From: Bacteroidota bacterium
GTDB lineage: Bacteria > Bacteroidota > Ignavibacteria > UBA10030 > F1-140-MAGs086
Direction: 5' to 3'
DNA length: 14,591 bases
NCBI GenBank assembly: GCA_005792205.1
Contig: SXSO01000034.1
Span: 1-14,591, forward strand
A program made the translations under genes and the position numbers. This document shows positions 14,212 through 14,591 of the stretch, in pieces. Under the pieces are notes generated by a model that was not told the DNA's origin, searched no databases, and saw only the letters and a list, made by a program, of their open reading frames with translations. Each line of letters opens with the position of its first letter. The first letter of the stretch is position 1.

Positions 14212-14591
14212 TTGAATAAAAAAATAATTTTTGATCCACTAATTGAACTCATAAATCATTATTCCAAAAAGAAAAATGATGTTTCAATTTCCATTGAAAA
14301 CAATCAGTCAATTGAAGAAAAACTGAAACATAGAATAATTGATGGAAATAAAGTTGGAATTGAAAATGAGTTAAATGAAGCGATTCAAAAATATACAGCA
14401 CTTGAAATCATAAACACAATTTTGCTTGATGGAATGAAAATTGTTGGAGAACTTTTTGGAAAAGGAGATATGCAACTTCCGTTTGTTTTACAATCTGCTG
14501 AGACAATGAAGTTTGCCGTAAGTTATTTGGAAAAGTTTATGGAAAAAAATGTTACAACTCAAAAAGGAGTTTTTGTAATTGCTACAGTGAA
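14212..14591 (+). CDS. metH: Cobalamin-binding module of methionine synthase (split MetH), runs off right edge
   Basis: About 126 residues are visible. The block ALEIINTILLDGMKIVGELF (from about residue 63), then GKGDMQLPFVLQSAETMKFA and SYLEKFM form the helical cap over cobalamin in B12-dependent methionine synthase. The last residues, KGVFVIATV, are the first strand of the B12-binding Rossmann domain, whose DxHxxG motif would fall just past the window. The approximately 60 residues before the cap (DPLIELINHYSKKK, KLKHRIIDG) resemble the linker that follows the folate domain in full-length MetH. Here the frame is closed by TAG at 14152, and a divergent gene begins at 14108, so the homocysteine and folate domains are absent. 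The first usable start is TTG 14212; no ATG is available. It is either a stand-alone cobalamin/activation subunit of a split MetH or a related corrinoid protein. Confidence 0.8.
   Translation, partial: MNKKIIFDPLIELINHYSKKKNDVSISIENNQSIEEKLKHRIIDGNKVGIENELNEAIQKYTALEIINTILLDGMKIVGELFGKGDMQLPFVLQSAETMKFAVSYLEKFMEKNVTTQKGVFVIATV

Overview
The window comes from a very AT-rich bacterial chromosome. I read it as a member of the Bacteroidota/FCB group, possibly a Kapabacteria- or Ignavibacteria-like lineage; the group is moderately supported and the finer placement is only a guess. The evidence is an Hc1-type histone H1-like protein, a bacterial deoxyhypusine-synthase-family gene, starts that mostly lack a Shine-Dalgarno sequence, and several TAnnTTTG elements (the Bacteroidota -7 promoter motif) at plausible promoter positions, three of them the identical octamer TATATTTG.

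Left block (1-2681, minus strand): a deoxyhypusine/homospermidine-synthase-like gene, a small histone-like gene, mreB, and the 5' end of mreC, which starts with TTG and runs off the left edge. mreB and mreC build the rod-shape scaffold.

Second block (2806-4853): tRNA-Ser(GCT), then rmuC, whose codon use differs from its neighbours and whose membrane anchor lies upstream of the first conventional start codon. Next come the rmuC terminator and a minus-strand tRNA-Asn(GTT) with its own promoter and terminator.

Central operon (4942-12426, plus strand): eight tightly packed genes, four of the junctions being 4-base ATGA overlaps. They are yggS, divIVA, purine nucleoside phosphorylase, a DUF2905 membrane protein, ileS, a TraR/DksA zinc-finger gene, lspA and an RluD-type pseudouridine synthase. 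The order yggS - divIVA - ileS - DksA-like - lspA - rluD matches the Bacillus ylmE-divIVA-ileS-ylyA-lspA-ylyB cluster, with pnp and the DUF2905 gene inserted. The IleRS carries a swapped class I signature, GIHH in place of HxGH, a variant linked to extreme mupirocin resistance.

Right block (12432-14591): a minus-strand class III nucleotide cyclase fused to a STAND-type ATPase. It is interrupted by one in-frame TAA inside the cyclase domain, and its ATPase lacks the Walker A lysine and the Walker B glutamate. Divergent from it is the start of a cobalamin-binding methionine synthase module. That module begins directly at the B12 'cap' region, without the homocysteine and folate domains, which suggests a split MetH.

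Most of the window is housekeeping. The points most worth a second look are the interrupted cyclase-STAND gene, the GIHH IleRS, the rmuC 5' end and the split MetH.
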